A stretch of 64,000 nt of DNA from Mycolicibacterium chubuense NBB4 (GTDB lineage Bacteria; Actinomycetota; Actinomycetes; Mycobacteriales; Mycobacteriaceae). The position numbers and the translations under genes are program-made. The notes under the pieces are model-generated. The model ran no database searches, was not told the origin of the DNA, and saw only the letters and a list, made by a program, of their open reading frames with translations. Below are positions 63,231 through 64,000 of the stretch, in pieces. Each line of letters begins with the position of its first letter. Within the stretch, counting starts at the first letter, position 1. The DNA lies in the NCBI RefSeq assembly GCF_000266905.1, contig NC_018027.1, forward strand, positions 5,084,001-5,148,000, read 5' to 3'.

Positions 63231-64000
63231 TCAGCCGCAGAGAGCTTCGGGTCGGTGCCACCATGGCGCCGCGTCACCGGGTTCGACGCAGCAGATCTCG
63301 TTGGCGCCCGTGAAGTACTCGCGCACCCGGGCCACCTCGACCGGCGGGGGACGCTTACCCCGCTTGACAGACAGGAAGGCCCTGTCCCCCATCGGCTTTT
63401 CGTGCAGAACGTACGGTGCCATGACGCGTGAGCCGCGACCGACGGTCACCCCTCCGAACGTCCACGCGATGTAGGGAAGCACTTTGAGCCAGTAGATCTG
63501 GCTGGCCCGGTGACGTTCCCTGAGGATGTTCGTCCCGGGCATCACGCCGGGGTCGAAGTATGCCGCGCCCATTTCCGCGGGAGCCAGCCGTGCCGCGGCG
63601 CAGGACAGGTAGAACAATCCGAGTTTGGTCCTCGCGTACGCGGCCACCCCGTCCTGGCTCGGCGCGCACTGCTCCCGAAGCGGCTTCCACGAGGCGGCTT
63701 TGACTCCAGCCGCACGCTGGAACCAGGTCTGCCGGATCGTCGGCGACCCGACGATGAGGATCCGCGCGTCGGCGGCGAGGCGGGGACTCAGCCGGGCCAG
63801 AAGCGTGTGCGGCCCGAAAAGGTTGGTGGCGACCGTCAACTCGATGCCGTCCACACTGAGCTCGGTCGCGTCGTTGCGTAGCACTGCGGCGTTGAGCACG
63901 ATCGTGCTGAGCGGAGCCACCCTCCCCTCGTCGATGAGCTCGCCCACGTGAGCCGCGGCGCCACGCACACTGTCCAGGCTCGACTGCTCACAGTTCACGA
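63231..64000 (-). CDS. Short-chain dehydrogenase, N-terminus beyond the window
   Basis: At least 256 residues of an SDR. Visible are LSTIVLNAAVLRNDATELSV (the NAA variant of NNAG), LTVATNLFGPHTLLARLSPR, the Ser in ILIVGSPTIRQTW, and the YARTKLGLFYLSCAAA Tyr-Lys pair. The TGxxxGIG cofactor motif lies off the right edge, so the gene is cut by the window. It is followed by the epimerase gene 4 bases later, likely as one operon. Confidence 0.82.
   Translation of the reverse strand, partial: VNCEQSSLDSVRGAAAHVGELIDEGRVAPLSTIVLNAAVLRNDATELSVDGIELTVATNLFGPHTLLARLSPRLAADARILIVGSPTIRQTWFQRAAGVKAASWKPLREQCAPSQDGVAAYARTKLGLFYLSCAAARLAPAEMGAAYFDPGVMPGTNILRERHRASQIYWLKVLPYIAWTFGGVTVGRGSRVMAPYVLHEKPMGDRAFLSVKRGKRPPPVEVARVREYFTGANEICCVEPGDAAPWWHRPEALCG

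Overview
The window is high-GC actinobacterial DNA from a Mycolicibacterium-type mycobacterium. The central block (about 9.0-25.3 kb) follows the Mycobacterium tuberculosis order leuA (Rv3710) to lucA (Rv3723): leuA, exonuclease, murT-gatD, recR, ybaB, ami1, a flavoprotein/methyltransferase pair, dnaX, aspartate aminotransferase, a tRNA-Ser and lucA. MmpS/MmpL, F420-type oxidoreductase, mycothiol-dependent-isomerase-like and LigC/LigD-polymerase genes agree with this. I see no prophage, insertion sequence, CRISPR array or rRNA.

Layout. (1) 0-8.8 kb: end of an SRPBCC gene, a DinB/MDMPI gene, then a nitrogen operon behind two GlnR-like boxes: amt, a type III glutamine synthetase-like ligase, a split glutamate-synthase-like enzyme (glxBCD), a DAO-family flavoprotein and an XRE-cupin regulator. 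It resembles gamma-glutamyl-amine or N-methylglutamate chemistry. (2) 8.8-25.3 kb: the conserved core, with a leucine leader peptide/attenuator before leuA, SRP RNA and tRNA-Ser(GGA). (3) 25.4-33.4 kb: secreted protease, oxidoreductase, EamA exporter, orphan type II thioesterase, a large secreted repeat/propeller protein and a TetR regulator. (4) 33.4-43.6 kb: polD1-ligC1 and ligC2, separated by an mmpS-mmpL-tetR operon with a 26-bp perfect palindrome in front; then an LLM oxidoreductase and a DUF222-HNH protein.

(5) 43.7-57.6 kb is the most interesting part: a bacterial microcompartment of the Rhodococcus/Mycobacterium (RMM, aminoacetone/1-amino-2-propanol) type, with class III aminotransferase (phospho-lyase), CoA-acylating aldehyde dehydrogenase with a C-terminal encapsulation helix, two tandem-domain BMC-T proteins, a linker protein, BMC-P, BMC-H, an amino-alcohol kinase-like protein, an SDR and a GntR regulator. 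Divergent from it is an operon for an APC permease, a B12-dependent diol dehydratase with fused large and medium subunits, its small subunit and a reactivase. GntR/HutC-like operators lie in the shared promoter region and in front of gntR, so both arms are probably one regulon. The dehydratase keeps all catalytic residues but carries Asp and Asn at the two positions that in Klebsiella diol dehydratase contact the C3 end of the substrate, which may mean a polar or amine-bearing diol.

(6) 57.6-64 kb: gluQ, an amino-acid/amine ABC transporter with fused binding protein and permease, a flavin monoamine oxidase and two NAD(P)-dependent dehydrogenase genes, the last running off the window.
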